40,095 nucleotides of DNA from Mollicutes bacterium (lineage in GTDB: Bacteria > Bacillota_I > Bacilli_A > RF39 > UBA660), in the NCBI GenBank assembly GCA_012520055.1, contig JAAYPA010000029.1:1-40095 (forward strand). The letters are read 5' to 3'. Of this stretch, positions 28,210 to 37,186 are shown piece by piece. Position 1 is the first letter of the stretch, and every line of letters begins with the position of its first letter. A program made the translations under genes and the position numbers. The notes under the pieces are model-generated. The model was not told where the DNA came from and ran no database searches. It saw only the letters and a program-made list of their open reading frames with translations.

Positions 28210-29283
28210 TTAATTAATTGTTAATTTTTTAATTTTAGGTTGGATTTGAATAAAAGTATTACCGTCATTTACTATTAATTTTTCACCATTTTCAAATTTA
28301 TAGATCGTTTGAGCTGAACGTGATGTTTTACTCCAAGTAATAGGAACAGCTTTTCCTTCAGAAATATAATAACCTTTTCCAGAACCAATATTATCTATAC
28401 CTTGACGCCCTTTATTTTCAGCATCATTAAGATTGTAGTTGGCAACATCATAAACAATAATGTTTTTAAAGGTATATTGATTACCAGTTACATAATCTTT
28501 ATGAATTTTGCCATTAACAAATCTTTTATAAACTTTGGCTTCTTCATCATATTCATAAGAGGAAGTTATTGTACTAGAGTATTCTACAGAAACATTTTTA
28601 GCATCAATAACATTTTCTTTTGTACTAAAATCAACAGGTTCAACACTATATTTTAATAAATAATCTTTATTTCTTTCAGTTCTTTTATTTCCAATACCAT
28701 TAGCTAATTTTTCAGTACTGGTAAATAACGTATGTTCACTTGATACTTTTAAAGTTTTATCTCGCCATCCGGTTTTGGTATTATTAACTTCAATACGATC
28801 TATTCCTAAACGGGAAAAATCACTGCCTGCTTGAGGAGATTGACCATTATGAGCTAAAAAAGCATCATTTTCCAAAACATAGTCTAAATAATAATGGCGG
28901 ACACTTCTTACTGAACCTATTCTTTCAACGTTTACATCTTGAAATAAAGCTAAGTAACGGGTAATTCCAGCTTCAACTATTATTTCGTATATGATAAAAG
29001 CATCTTGTAATCCACTTTGTAGTGACCTTGCAGTGCCAATATTATTGATCATTACTGCATATGGTCTGGTTTTTGATTCCAGATTAACAATTTGTACCTT
29101 TTTCTCTTCTATAATTTTAGTTGTTGTTGTTTCCTGATTTGGATTTTTTTCTTCTGTTTTATTAAAAATATTTAAATAGTAATAAATACCAAACCCAATA
29201 ATTATAAGCACTGCTACAATACCTATAATAATATTTTCCAGTTTGATTTTCTTAACTTTTTTTTCTTTTACTTCTGGTTCCAT
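28210..29283 (-). CDS. DUF3048 (YerB-like) lipoprotein/membrane protein
   Basis: 'RPYAVMINNIGTARSLQSGLQDAFIIYEIIVEAGITRYLALFQD...IGSVRSVRHYYLDYVLENDAFLAHNGQSPQA'. Confidence 0.9.
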   Translation of the reverse strand: MEPEVKEKKVKKIKLENIIIGIVAVLIIIGFGIYYYLNIFNKTEEKNPNQETTTTKIIEEKKVQIVNLESKTRPYAVMINNIGTARSLQSGLQDAFIIYEIIVEAGITRYLALFQDVNVERIGSVRSVRHYYLDYVLENDAFLAHNGQSPQAGSDFSRLGIDRIEVNNTKTGWRDKTLKVSSEHTLFTSTEKLANGIGNKRTERNKDYLLKYSVEPVDFSTKENVIDAKNVSVEYSSTITSSYEYDEEAKVYKRFVNGKIHKDYVTGNQYTFKNIIVYDVANYNLNDAENKGRQGIDNIGSGKGYYISEGKAVPITWSKTSRSAQTIYKFENGEKLIVNDGNTFIQIQPKIKKLTIN

Positions 29284-29399
29284 TCTTGTCCTTCTTTCTC
29301 AAATATCATATCATATTACCAGATAATTTAAAATAAATAATTGTATTCATTAACTTATTTTGATATACTTTAGATATGACGGAGGCTTGATTTTTTACT

Positions 29400-30491
29400 A
29401 TGAATATTGATAAAAGAATCTTAAAAATGATTATAATGGTAGTTGGAGGTTTTGTATTATTTTTTATAATAATTGCCTTAATTAGTAGTTGTAATAAAAA
29501 TAAAAAATATACCTTTGAAGAACTGGAACAAAAGTTAATAACTTTAGCTCAAAATTATTATGAACGTAATGAAGCTTCTTTACCGGATATTGGAAAAGAA
29601 ACATCACTTACTACAGGATATTTTATTTCTAATGGATATTTTAAAGATATAACTTTAACGACCGGAGAAACATGTACAGGAGAAATAATAGTAGCCAATA
29701 ACAATAATAATTATTTATATACTCCGAAGTTAACTTGTGGTAACAAAAAATCAGTATTTTTTGCTGATAAATTAATAGAAGATAATAATGTTGTAACTAC
29801 CGGTGAAGGATTATATCATATAGGTAATGAATATATCTATCGTGGTGAAAAAGTTAAAAATTATATATCAATAAATGAAAAATTATGGAGAATTATTAAG
29901 ATAAACAGTGATAAAACAATAAGAATAATTGAAGTTGAACGAAGTGGTTCATCAACTACTTGGGATAATAGATATAATTTAGAAAAAAAATCTAATTCAG
30001 GAATTAATGATTTTATTACTAATAATATTAATAGTCGAATTAAAAACAAATTAGAAGATTTATATAACAATGAAAATAAATTTGGCCCGGATATTAAGCC
30101 ATACTTTGTACCGCAAAATTTATGTATCGGTAAAAGAAGTGAAAATGATACTGTTAATGATGGCTCAATTGAATGCAGTCAAGTACTAGAAAATCAAATG
30201 TTTGGATTAATTCAAGTAAATGAATATTTCTTTGCTAGCTTAGATGAAAACTGCATTAACATAGCCAGTAGAAGTTGTACAAATTATAATTATCTTGCTA
30301 AATTAGATGCATCTACATGGACAATAACTGCTGATAAAGATAGTAGTTATAAAGCTTATCGATTAGATTATGATATTTCTTTAGTAAATGCATCTAGTAC
30401 CGGTGGTATATCGATCGTAGCTCACTTAAGTAAAAATCTTTTATTTGTAAGTGGTACCGGTACTGAGGAAGATCCATATATTATAAAATAG
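29400..30491 (+). CDS. Membrane-anchored protein with pilin-like segment and C-terminal 'YIYRG...LWRIIKINSDKTIRI...GTGTEEDPYIIK' domain
   Basis: 363 aa; N-terminal TM; C-terminal part matches the module in 24818..26344 and 39026..40095. Confidence 0.7.
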   Translation: MNIDKRILKMIIMVVGGFVLFFIIIALISSCNKNKKYTFEELEQKLITLAQNYYERNEASLPDIGKETSLTTGYFISNGYFKDITLTTGETCTGEIIVANNNNNYLYTPKLTCGNKKSVFFADKLIEDNNVVTTGEGLYHIGNEYIYRGEKVKNYISINEKLWRIIKINSDKTIRIIEVERSGSSTTWDNRYNLEKKSNSGINDFITNNINSRIKNKLEDLYNNENKFGPDIKPYFVPQNLCIGKRSENDTVNDGSIECSQVLENQMFGLIQVNEYFFASLDENCINIASRSCTNYNYLAKLDASTWTITADKDSSYKAYRLDYDISLVNASSTGGISIVAHLSKNLLFVSGTGTEEDPYIIK

Positions 30492-30513
30492 TTCAAAAAT
30501 GAACTATTTTTTA
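30486..30513 (+). terminator. Intrinsic terminator for 29400..30491
   Basis: AAATAGTTCA-AAAA-TGAACTATTT + TTT. Confidence 0.65.
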
Positions 30514-30517
30514 TTGT

Positions 30518-30543
30518 AAAAAAAAGATAACCACGGTTATCTT
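30518..30543 (-). terminator. Intrinsic terminator for 30537..32009
   Basis: Minus: AAGATAACC-GT-GGTTATCTT + T tract. Confidence 0.65.
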
Positions 30544-32009
30544 ATAATTTCATATTCCCAAGTAACTTGATAAATAATACCATATATACATAGATTTTTT
30601 CCTTCACCAAAGTTAAAAGTTGTTTTACATTGATTACTTACGTATCCGGCCCATTCTACTCCACGATCATAAATATCATATAAATTAGATTTACTTATTA
30701 ATACTTTAGAAAAAGCAGCCAGATTATCAGGAATACCATTAAAGTAATCACCATTTGTGCTTTGATAATCAAATGTTGACATATGATATTTATAGAAATT
30801 ATTTATATCTGTATTTGTTGATAAAGCTCTTGTATATTGAAGTTTTTTAATACGGATATTAATATAATTATCATGAGCAAGAGCAGCAGGGATTTTTAAA
30901 GTATGCTTAACTATGGGGATACTAATTTGAGACCCATAACCAGCACTATAAACATCAGTAGTATAAGTTTCGGTATATATATATTTGGCTTTTAATGTTA
31001 TATTACTATAAATTCTTGTATTAAAATCAAATAGTTTATCACCATCATACCAACCATAAAAAGTTGCTCCGCTTTTTGTTGGATTTCCTGGTTTAGTTAC
31101 ATAATTACCATAATTAACTGATACTGATGAGTAATATGAACCTCCATTACTATCAAAAGTTACAGTATATTGTGGAGTAGCTTTTTTAGTAGTTGTTTTG
31201 GTTGTGGTTTTAGTGGTAGTTTTCTTAGTAGTTGTTTTAGTGGTAGTTTGATTTTTATTAACCCATTTCGCCATTAATACTATATTACTGTTAACCGGGT
31301 TATTAAAGTTATATTCTTTATCTCCTAAATACCAACCGATAAATATATATCCGGATTTTTTTGGATTAGTCGGTCTAGTAGCAGTCTTACCAATTGGAAT
31401 ATATTGAGTTTGGATTTTTGTACCACCGTTGGAATTAAATATAACCGATACATTAGTTGCCGCTTTAGTTGTTTTAACTACTTTAATAGTTTCGGTTTGA
31501 GTAGATTTAGAAGTATTTTGATTATTATTAGATTTAGAAGTTTGAACATTTTTCTTAGTAGTCGTTGTTGTCGTTGTAGTAGTACCTACAATATCATCCG
31601 TTTTTTCTTTATTTATATAAACATATGATTTATCGGTTTCTTCTCCACAAATCAAGAATATTTCCATTTCATAGCTAGAATCTTTAGATGTTATTTGAAC
31701 ATAACTGTTTTCTTTATCACAAGAATTACCCTTAACGTCTTTCAGTTCATTTACAGCACCGATATTAATTAAATCTAATAATTTTACTTTTTTACTATCT
31801 TTAGGTAATTTATCCCCTTTAAAATAATCGTTACTTTTTGTTCTTAAAGTGGACATATTATTTTGAAATTCTATACTTTGTTCTTGATAGGCTTTTTTAT
31901 TTTCGATTGGAAGTAATTTTATTATTAAAACAACGGCTACAATTAAAAAAGCCAACTTTAATAAAAATCCTTTCCAATCGAATTCTATTTTATTATTATC
32001 TTCATACAT
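30537..32009 (-). CDS. Surface protein with two InlB B-repeat (Listeria-Bacteroides/Flg_new) domains and Thr-rich linkers
   Basis: 490 aa; 'VIFNSNGGTKIQTQYIPIGKTATRPTNPKKSGYIFIGWYLGDKEYNFNNPVNSNIVLMAKW', second copy 'VTFDSNGGSYYSSVSV...FYGWYDGDKLFDFN'; TTTKTTTKKTTTKTTTK linker. Confidence 0.88.
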   Translation of the reverse strand: MYEDNNKIEFDWKGFLLKLAFLIVAVVLIIKLLPIENKKAYQEQSIEFQNNMSTLRTKSNDYFKGDKLPKDSKKVKLLDLINIGAVNELKDVKGNSCDKENSYVQITSKDSSYEMEIFLICGEETDKSYVYINKEKTDDIVGTTTTTTTTTKKNVQTSKSNNNQNTSKSTQTETIKVVKTTKAATNVSVIFNSNGGTKIQTQYIPIGKTATRPTNPKKSGYIFIGWYLGDKEYNFNNPVNSNIVLMAKWVNKNQTTTKTTTKKTTTKTTTKTTTKKATPQYTVTFDSNGGSYYSSVSVNYGNYVTKPGNPTKSGATFYGWYDGDKLFDFNTRIYSNITLKAKYIYTETYTTDVYSAGYGSQISIPIVKHTLKIPAALAHDNYINIRIKKLQYTRALSTNTDINNFYKYHMSTFDYQSTNGDYFNGIPDNLAAFSKVLISKSNLYDIYDRGVEWAGYVSNQCKTTFNFGEGKNLCIYGIIYQVTWEYEIIR

Positions 32010-32093
32010 AAAATGTTCACACCCCTGCTCTTTTATGGGCTTTATAATAGCATTTTTTCCTTATAAAGTCAATTATATCTACTTCATATATTA

Positions 32094-32117
32094 CTTCATA
32101 TATAAAAATATATGAAG
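32094..32117. repeat. Perfect 10-bp-arm palindrome
   Basis: cttcatatat-aaaa-atatatgaag. Confidence 0.6.
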
Positions 32118-32174
32118 ATTAACAAATAATAATAAATATGAACACTCTTAAAAAAGAAAATAACATATTTTATT

Positions 32175-32300
32175 ATGAAAGAGGTGAGCAGTATAATAGG
32201 TAACTGTGTATTTAGATTATTTCGTTGTCCGGTTCGCTGTTGTTGTTGCTGCTGTAGTCAAGTTATAAATTTTACCAGAAACAATAATTCAATAGACTAA
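32175..32300 (+). CDS. Putative 41-aa Cys-rich small protein (MKEVSSIIGNCVFRLFRCPVRCCCCCCSQVINFTRNNNSID)
   Basis: Read directly from the + strand; ends 3 nt before the A tract of a hairpin terminator. Start codon uncertain: the SD-like AAAGAGGTGA overlaps the first codons. Confidence 0.4.
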   Translation: MKEVSSIIGNCVFRLFRCPVRCCCCCCSQVINFTRNNNSID

Positions 32301-32303
32301 CAA

Positions 32304-32333
32304 AAAAACAATATCGATTTTCGATATTGTTTT
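32304..32333. terminator. Bidirectional intrinsic terminator
   Basis: AAAACAATATCGA-TTT-TCGATATTGTTTT with A tract on one side and T tract on the other. Confidence 0.75.
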
Positions 32334-32841
32334 AATATTCGGTTATTTCGATATTTGCATCAAAGTATTTACCTAGAATTTGGTCGTAAACTACCCCTTC
32401 TTTGACTTTATAATCAATATCATATTCATAGTTTGCGAATTTTTTTAAAGAAATGTTTTCGATCTTAAAAACATAATAGTCTCTATTTTCAGTTAAATAT
32501 AAAGAGCTTAAGTCAAAAGACTTATCGTTAATCAAAATTAGTAAATTTTGATAATCCAAAGTTGATAATTTGGCATATTTCAATAATATTTTCCCTCCTT
32601 TTTGAGTATTAGAACGATTATAAACTATAAAATTACTTGTTTTAAAATTTGAGTCTTCGGTAATAATTGAAGCTTCACTCTTATTAACAGAATATATTTC
32701 AAGTCCCGGTTCCAAACCAGCAATACTGTCATCTAAATTAATAGTAGAAGCATTTATATTTTTCCAATAAGGAAAACTAAAAGCCGAAATAATACAAATT
32801 ACAAAAATCTCAAAAAATAGCTTAAATATTTGAAAACGCAT
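32332..32841 (-). CDS. Hypothetical single-TM exported protein of the sipW cluster
   Basis: MRFQIFKLFFEIFVICIISAFSFPYWKNINAS... start at 32841 (SD GGGGG); ORF track extends to 32940 but that part overlaps sipW. Confidence 0.6.
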   Translation of the reverse strand: MRFQIFKLFFEIFVICIISAFSFPYWKNINASTINLDDSIAGLEPGLEIYSVNKSEASIITEDSNFKTSNFIVYNRSNTQKGGKILLKYAKLSTLDYQNLLILINDKSFDLSSLYLTENRDYYVFKIENISLKKFANYEYDIDYKVKEGVVYDQILGKYFDANIEITEY

Positions 32842-32896
32842 ATTTCCCCCAAAATAAAAATTCTCTATAAAAGAGAATTTTGTATTACATATCCTA

Positions 32897-33796
32897 TCAT
32901 AACTCGTTAGGATTGTCAAAATTGTTATTATCCTCATCATTAGGAAAAATTTTTAGTGGCTCATTTGATTCTGGTTGTTCATTATTATTAACAGAGGTTT
33001 CATTTACTTTACTTTCATCAATATTTTGAATAGGTGGTGTAATATTTTTTTCTTCTTGTATTACTTCATTATTGCGAACTTCAGTATGATTCCTAGCAAA
33101 TAATTGAGGATTTTTCTTTATTTTCTCCAATGTTTCTATTATTTTTTTATTTTCTTCTTTTTCAACTACTTGTGTGATATCTTTACCAGTAATTTTTTCA
33201 GCTTTACCGGTTACTCCCAATACTTTGAATACTTTTAAAATATCATATATAATAATTCCTAAAGCAGGTAAAAGAACGATTAATAACCAACCCAACTTAG
33301 TAGCCAGCAAAAATTGTATTTGACCTAATTTCGGTATTTTTAAAATAGTTTTACCCAGTATATCTCTTTGTTGTACCGGAGAACTATCAGCACTCAAGTT
33401 ATAATCACCTTTAGTAATAAATTCTCTGGAACCATCATTTTTAATTTTTACATCTATTATACGATGAGTAATAGTCATATTTTCAATCAAAGAAGATTGT
33501 GATTTATAAGTTATTACATCTCCAATTTTTAGAGTTGTAAAATCATCTATTCGTACATTTACTATAATATCTGATCTATTTATAGCAGGAGCCATACTAC
33601 CACTGACAATTGTATATAAGGATAACTTAGGTGGCAAACCGGTTTTCTTGCTGACTATTTTAGCAGAAATAAAATAGTATATTAAAAAAGCCCCAATTAA
33701 TAGTAGGATGACAATAAATGCGGTTGAAATAAGTTTTGCAACATATTCTAAAGACTTTTTTAGGCTTTTTGTTTCATCTTTAGGGCTCTCAGGCAT
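32897..33796 (-). CDS. sipW: Signal peptidase I, SipW/ER type
   Basis: 299 aa; 'LYTIVSGSMAPAINRSDIIVNVR' (catalytic Ser), 'MTITHRIIDVKIKNDGSREFITKGDYN' (His instead of Lys), second TM. Confidence 0.9.
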   Translation of the reverse strand: MPESPKDETKSLKKSLEYVAKLISTAFIVILLLIGAFLIYYFISAKIVSKKTGLPPKLSLYTIVSGSMAPAINRSDIIVNVRIDDFTTLKIGDVITYKSQSSLIENMTITHRIIDVKIKNDGSREFITKGDYNLSADSSPVQQRDILGKTILKIPKLGQIQFLLATKLGWLLIVLLPALGIIIYDILKVFKVLGVTGKAEKITGKDITQVVEKEENKKIIETLEKIKKNPQLFARNHTEVRNNEVIQEEKNITPPIQNIDESKVNETSVNNNEQPESNEPLKIFPNDEDNNNFDNPNEL

Positions 33797-33875
33797 AATA
33801 CCACCTATTCTATTCTTCTTTTTATATTATAAGTGTTTTCATATAAAAACGCAAGAATTAGAATAATTTTTCAAA

Positions 33876-33899
33876 TAAAAAAGGATGAACTATCATCCT
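33876..33899 (-). terminator. Intrinsic terminator downstream of TasA-like gene
   Basis: Minus: AGGATGA-TAGT-TCATCCT + T tract. Confidence 0.65.
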
Positions 33900-33927
33900 A
33901 ATTTTTTAATATTAATTTCTTTATACT

Positions 33928-34530
33928 TTAAGGATTGACGGTAGTAGTTGTTGTATAAACTTCGCCTACTCTTACATCAACATATCCGGCTAAAGATTTT
34001 CCTTTATCTACATCTTGATTTTCGCCGGTTTCTGGGAAAAATATATCTAGGACATAAGTATGTCTTGAGCCACTAATAACTCCGGCAAAAAAACCTGATC
34101 CTAATTCAATTGTCTTTGCTCCAGTTCCTAAATCCGTCATTTCTATTGATTGAACAATTTGACCATTTCCATCAGTATTATCGGAAGTTAGAGAATACTT
34201 TAAAGCATCTACTGAAAAATTATTTGATTGAATTACTAAAGCTAAAGAATATGGCATAACGGCCGTAGTACTGTTTGTACCTGTTATTGTAAAGTCCTTA
34301 TGTATAGCTGGAGCATCCACTTCCGGTTGAATTGAACCTGCAATAGATGGACCATGCGGATCAGCATAGGCTATAGTAAGTTTACCAGCACCAACCGTAA
34401 TAGTTGTTCCTTCTTCCGTTCCGGTTATATTGGCAGTAAAGTATGCAAACGTTGCACCGATTACCGCTACTAATAAAGTGGCAACACCAATTACCGTAAG
34501 TAATAATGTATTTGTCCTATTTCCACTCAT
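33928..34530 (-). CDS. TasA/CalY (camelysin)-like secreted protein
   Basis: 200 aa; 'NTLLLTVIGVATLLVAVIGATFAYFTANITGTEEGTTITV' SipW-type signal, beta-rich body. Confidence 0.82.
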   Translation of the reverse strand: MSGNRTNTLLLTVIGVATLLVAVIGATFAYFTANITGTEEGTTITVGAGKLTIAYADPHGPSIAGSIQPEVDAPAIHKDFTITGTNSTTAVMPYSLALVIQSNNFSVDALKYSLTSDNTDGNGQIVQSIEMTDLGTGAKTIELGSGFFAGVISGSRHTYVLDIFFPETGENQDVDKGKSLAGYVDVRVGEVYTTTTTVNP

Positions 34531-34557
34531 TTGAAATTTCCTCCTTTATTTATAAAA

Positions 34558-35166
34558 TTATTGAACTGTAGTTGTATGTTCCATTTCCCCACTAGTTATA
34601 ACATCTATTGAAATACGAGCCAATAAACTTTTTTCTTGGCTAGCATTTTGTGGTTGTCCAGTTTCAGGAAAATATATATCTAAATAATAAATATGTGATT
34701 GTTCACCATTAGTCGGTCCATTAAATATTCCTGTACCTAAATCTGCTGTTACACCTGTCGCAGGAACGTTTGCTAAAGAAACAGCATTTAGTTTTGTACC
34801 ATTAGATGATGAAGTAGGATCAATGGTAAGAGAATATTTTAAGTGGCCTGGATAAAAAGTATTTTCAGTAACTACCAAACCTACTGTATAATATATATTA
34901 GCATCTCCTCCAGAAGTACCTTTAATAGTAAACTTTTTTTGTCCCCAAGATTCCTCTCTCGGCCAAATATTTGGTTCTACTATTACTGAGTCACTTCCTT
35001 CATATACCGTACCAATATTAGCTGCAGTAACAGTAAATGCTTGTTGTTGCTCATTGGTTGATAAAATTGCTGTGAAGTATGCAAAAGTTGCACCAATTAC
35101 AGCTATAAGTAAAGTTGCTATTCCAATTATAGTTAATAATATTGTGTTCCCTTTCCCGTCGTTCAT
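34558..35166 (-). CDS. TasA/CalY (camelysin)-like secreted protein
   Basis: 202 aa; 'GNTILLTIIGIATLLIAVIGATFAYFTAILSTNEQQQAFTVTAANI'. Confidence 0.8.
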   Translation of the reverse strand: MNDGKGNTILLTIIGIATLLIAVIGATFAYFTAILSTNEQQQAFTVTAANIGTVYEGSDSVIVEPNIWPREESWGQKKFTIKGTSGGDANIYYTVGLVVTENTFYPGHLKYSLTIDPTSSSNGTKLNAVSLANVPATGVTADLGTGIFNGPTNGEQSHIYYLDIYFPETGQPQNASQEKSLLARISIDVITSGEMEHTTTVQ

Positions 35167-35472
35167 TGATATCCTCCTTTACTATATTAATAATAGCATT
35201 TAGAAATAATAAAATCAATCTATTTTGCGTTATTTTGCATTTTTTTAACTGATGATTTATTATTCTCTACTAAGTATTATAAGGCTATTTTATTAATTTA
35301 TACTTGAGTAATAAAATTTTATTAATAATATTACTCATTAAAGATATTTCATGGATATGTATCAGGTATAGGATAATAAAATATAAACGCTCTTTTGTAT
35401 AGATTTACTCTCCTACCTTAGCATTCTTATTATACGTTAATCTCCATTTAATGATTATCTTCATAGATAATC

Positions 35473-36348
35473 TTAATCATTAGCCTGCCATCTTCCGTAA
35501 ATACCGCAAGGTAATACTAAATTATTATTTTGAATTGGTAAACCTACTTCACCTGCTTCAACGGTGCCATTAGGATATACCGGTAGGATAGTCGTTTTTA
35601 AAATATTTTCGAGTACTGTACTAGAAATACCAGTAGTATAAGAATTTACTGAAAAGAATAGGGGGTTATCACTTAATATTGTTAAACAAGCTTTAATAAG
35701 ATGATAAATGTTGTCTTCAAATTTCCACACTTCTCCGTTAGGCCCTCTTCCATAAGAAGGAGGGTCCATAATTATTGCATCATATTTATGACCTCGTCTT
35801 GATTCTCTTTCAACAAATTTTAAACAATCATCAACAATAAATCTGATGCGATTATTTTCTAAATTAGATAATTTCATATTTTCTTTAGCCCATTCGACCA
35901 TTCCCTTAGCCGCATCTACATGCACCACTTCAACTGCTCCGGCATAAGAACAAGCTATAGTAGCAGCTCCGGTATAAGCAAATAAATTTAATACTTTAAT
36001 ATCTCGATTACTTTTTTTTATTTTATCAATCATAAAATCCCAATTAACTGCTTGTTCAGGAAATAAACCTGTATGTTTAAAGTTAGTAGGTGAAACTTTA
36101 AATGATAATTCTTTATAAGAAACTGTCCAGTATTCCGGTAATTTCTTTTTAAATTCCCAGTGACCTCCCCCTTTATCACTACGATAATAATGACCATTGG
36201 GATTATTCCATAAATCACTATCAGTATTAACTGGCCAAATAGCTTGAGGATCTGGTCTTCTTAATATTACTCCATTCCAATATTCTAATTTTTCCCCATT
36301 ACCAGCATCTAGGCATATATAATCTTTCCAATCATTACTTAGTTTCAT
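35473..36348 (-). CDS. Class I SAM-dependent methyltransferase (RlmI-like)
   Basis: 'VLNLFAYTGAATIACSYAGAVEVVHVDAAKGMVEWAKEN', 'DAIIMDPPSYGRGPNGEVW'. ORF extends to 36417; MKLSNDWKDY start at 36348 has an AGGA SD. Confidence 0.88.
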   Translation of the reverse strand: MKLSNDWKDYICLDAGNGEKLEYWNGVILRRPDPQAIWPVNTDSDLWNNPNGHYYRSDKGGGHWEFKKKLPEYWTVSYKELSFKVSPTNFKHTGLFPEQAVNWDFMIDKIKKSNRDIKVLNLFAYTGAATIACSYAGAVEVVHVDAAKGMVEWAKENMKLSNLENNRIRFIVDDCLKFVERESRRGHKYDAIIMDPPSYGRGPNGEVWKFEDNIYHLIKACLTILSDNPLFFSVNSYTTGISSTVLENILKTTILPVYPNGTVEAGEVGLPIQNNNLVLPCGIYGRWQAND

Positions 36349-36403
36349 GTAATCACGTCCTAATAATATTATAACAGAAAAATATATTAAAAAAACAAAT
36401 AAA

Positions 36404-36425
36404 AAAAGAGTTGACAAACTCTTTT
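36404..36425 (-). terminator. Intrinsic terminator after yebC
   Basis: Minus: AAAAGAGTT-TGTC-AACTCTTTT + T tract. Confidence 0.65.
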
Positions 36426-37143
36426 AATCCCTTTTAATGTTATGATAAATGGCTGCTACATCGTCTATTTCATCAAGAAGATTATACAATCTTTCAAAAT
36501 GTTCTAAATCTTCACCGGTTAAAATTATTTCATCTTTAGCAAAGTAACCTATTTCATCATAAGTATACTCAATATTAGGAATAATACTTTCTAAAACATT
36601 TTTGATCTTATTAATATCGGCTGGTTTAGCTGAAATAGTGATTTCTCCATTTTCTGATTCAAAATCAACTAAGTCAATTCCTTCATTAAGTATAGCCTCA
36701 AAGATTTCCTCTTCTTTATCACTTTTGAAAGATATAACAGCTAAATAATCATAATTATAAGCAACACTGTTAGTAACTCCCAATGATTTATTAACTTTAT
36801 TAAATGCTGCTCTTATATATCCAACTGTTCTATTTACGTTATCAGTTAAACATTTAATAATAAAAGTACTGGCACCAGGACCAAAACCTTCATAAATTAC
36901 CTCTTGATATTCATCAGCATTTACGCCTTTAGCCTTATCGATAGCTCTACTAATAATATCATTCGGTACTTGATTTTTTCTGGCTTTTTCAATAATTCTT
37001 TTTAAAGAAATATTAGAATCCGGGTCAGGTGATCCCTTCTTAGCTGCTAAATAAATTTCTTTAAAAAATGTTGTGTATATTTTCCCTTTGGCAGCCCCAG
37101 TTTTTTGGATACTAGCTGCTCTAACTGAATATGCTCTTCCCAT
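36424..37143 (-). CDS. yebC: YebC/PmpR family DNA-binding regulator
   Basis: 239 aa; 'SPDPDSNISLKRIIEKARKNQVPNDIISRAIDKAKG', 'YEGFGPG'. Confidence 0.94.
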   Translation of the reverse strand: MGRAYSVRAASIQKTGAAKGKIYTTFFKEIYLAAKKGSPDPDSNISLKRIIEKARKNQVPNDIISRAIDKAKGVNADEYQEVIYEGFGPGASTFIIKCLTDNVNRTVGYIRAAFNKVNKSLGVTNSVAYNYDYLAVISFKSDKEEEIFEAILNEGIDLVDFESENGEITISAKPADINKIKNVLESIIPNIEYTYDEIGYFAKDEIILTGEDLEHFERLYNLLDEIDDVAAIYHNIKRD

Positions 37144-37186
37144 ATCTAATTTCCTTTCTTTTCTGACTTACCTATTTTAACAAATA

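Noticed and set aside
28402-28656. 84-aa + strand ORF antisense to DUF3048
   Set aside because: Embedded antisense ORF, Ile/Phe-rich, no support.
29861-30070. 69-aa minus ORF antisense to 29400..30491
   Set aside because: Shadow ORF inside a supported CDS.
31404-31628. 74-aa + strand ORF antisense to the InlB-repeat gene
   Set aside because: Ser/Arg/Cys-rich translation arises from the antisense of Thr/Lys repeats.
30537-32009. CRISPR-like or tandem repeat array suggested by the repetitive Thr codons
   Set aside because: Repeats are in frame within a CDS and have no spacer structure; they are a protein linker.
36030-36218. 62-aa minus ORF overlapping the methyltransferase in another frame
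   Set aside because: Same-strand out-of-frame overlap with a conserved gene.
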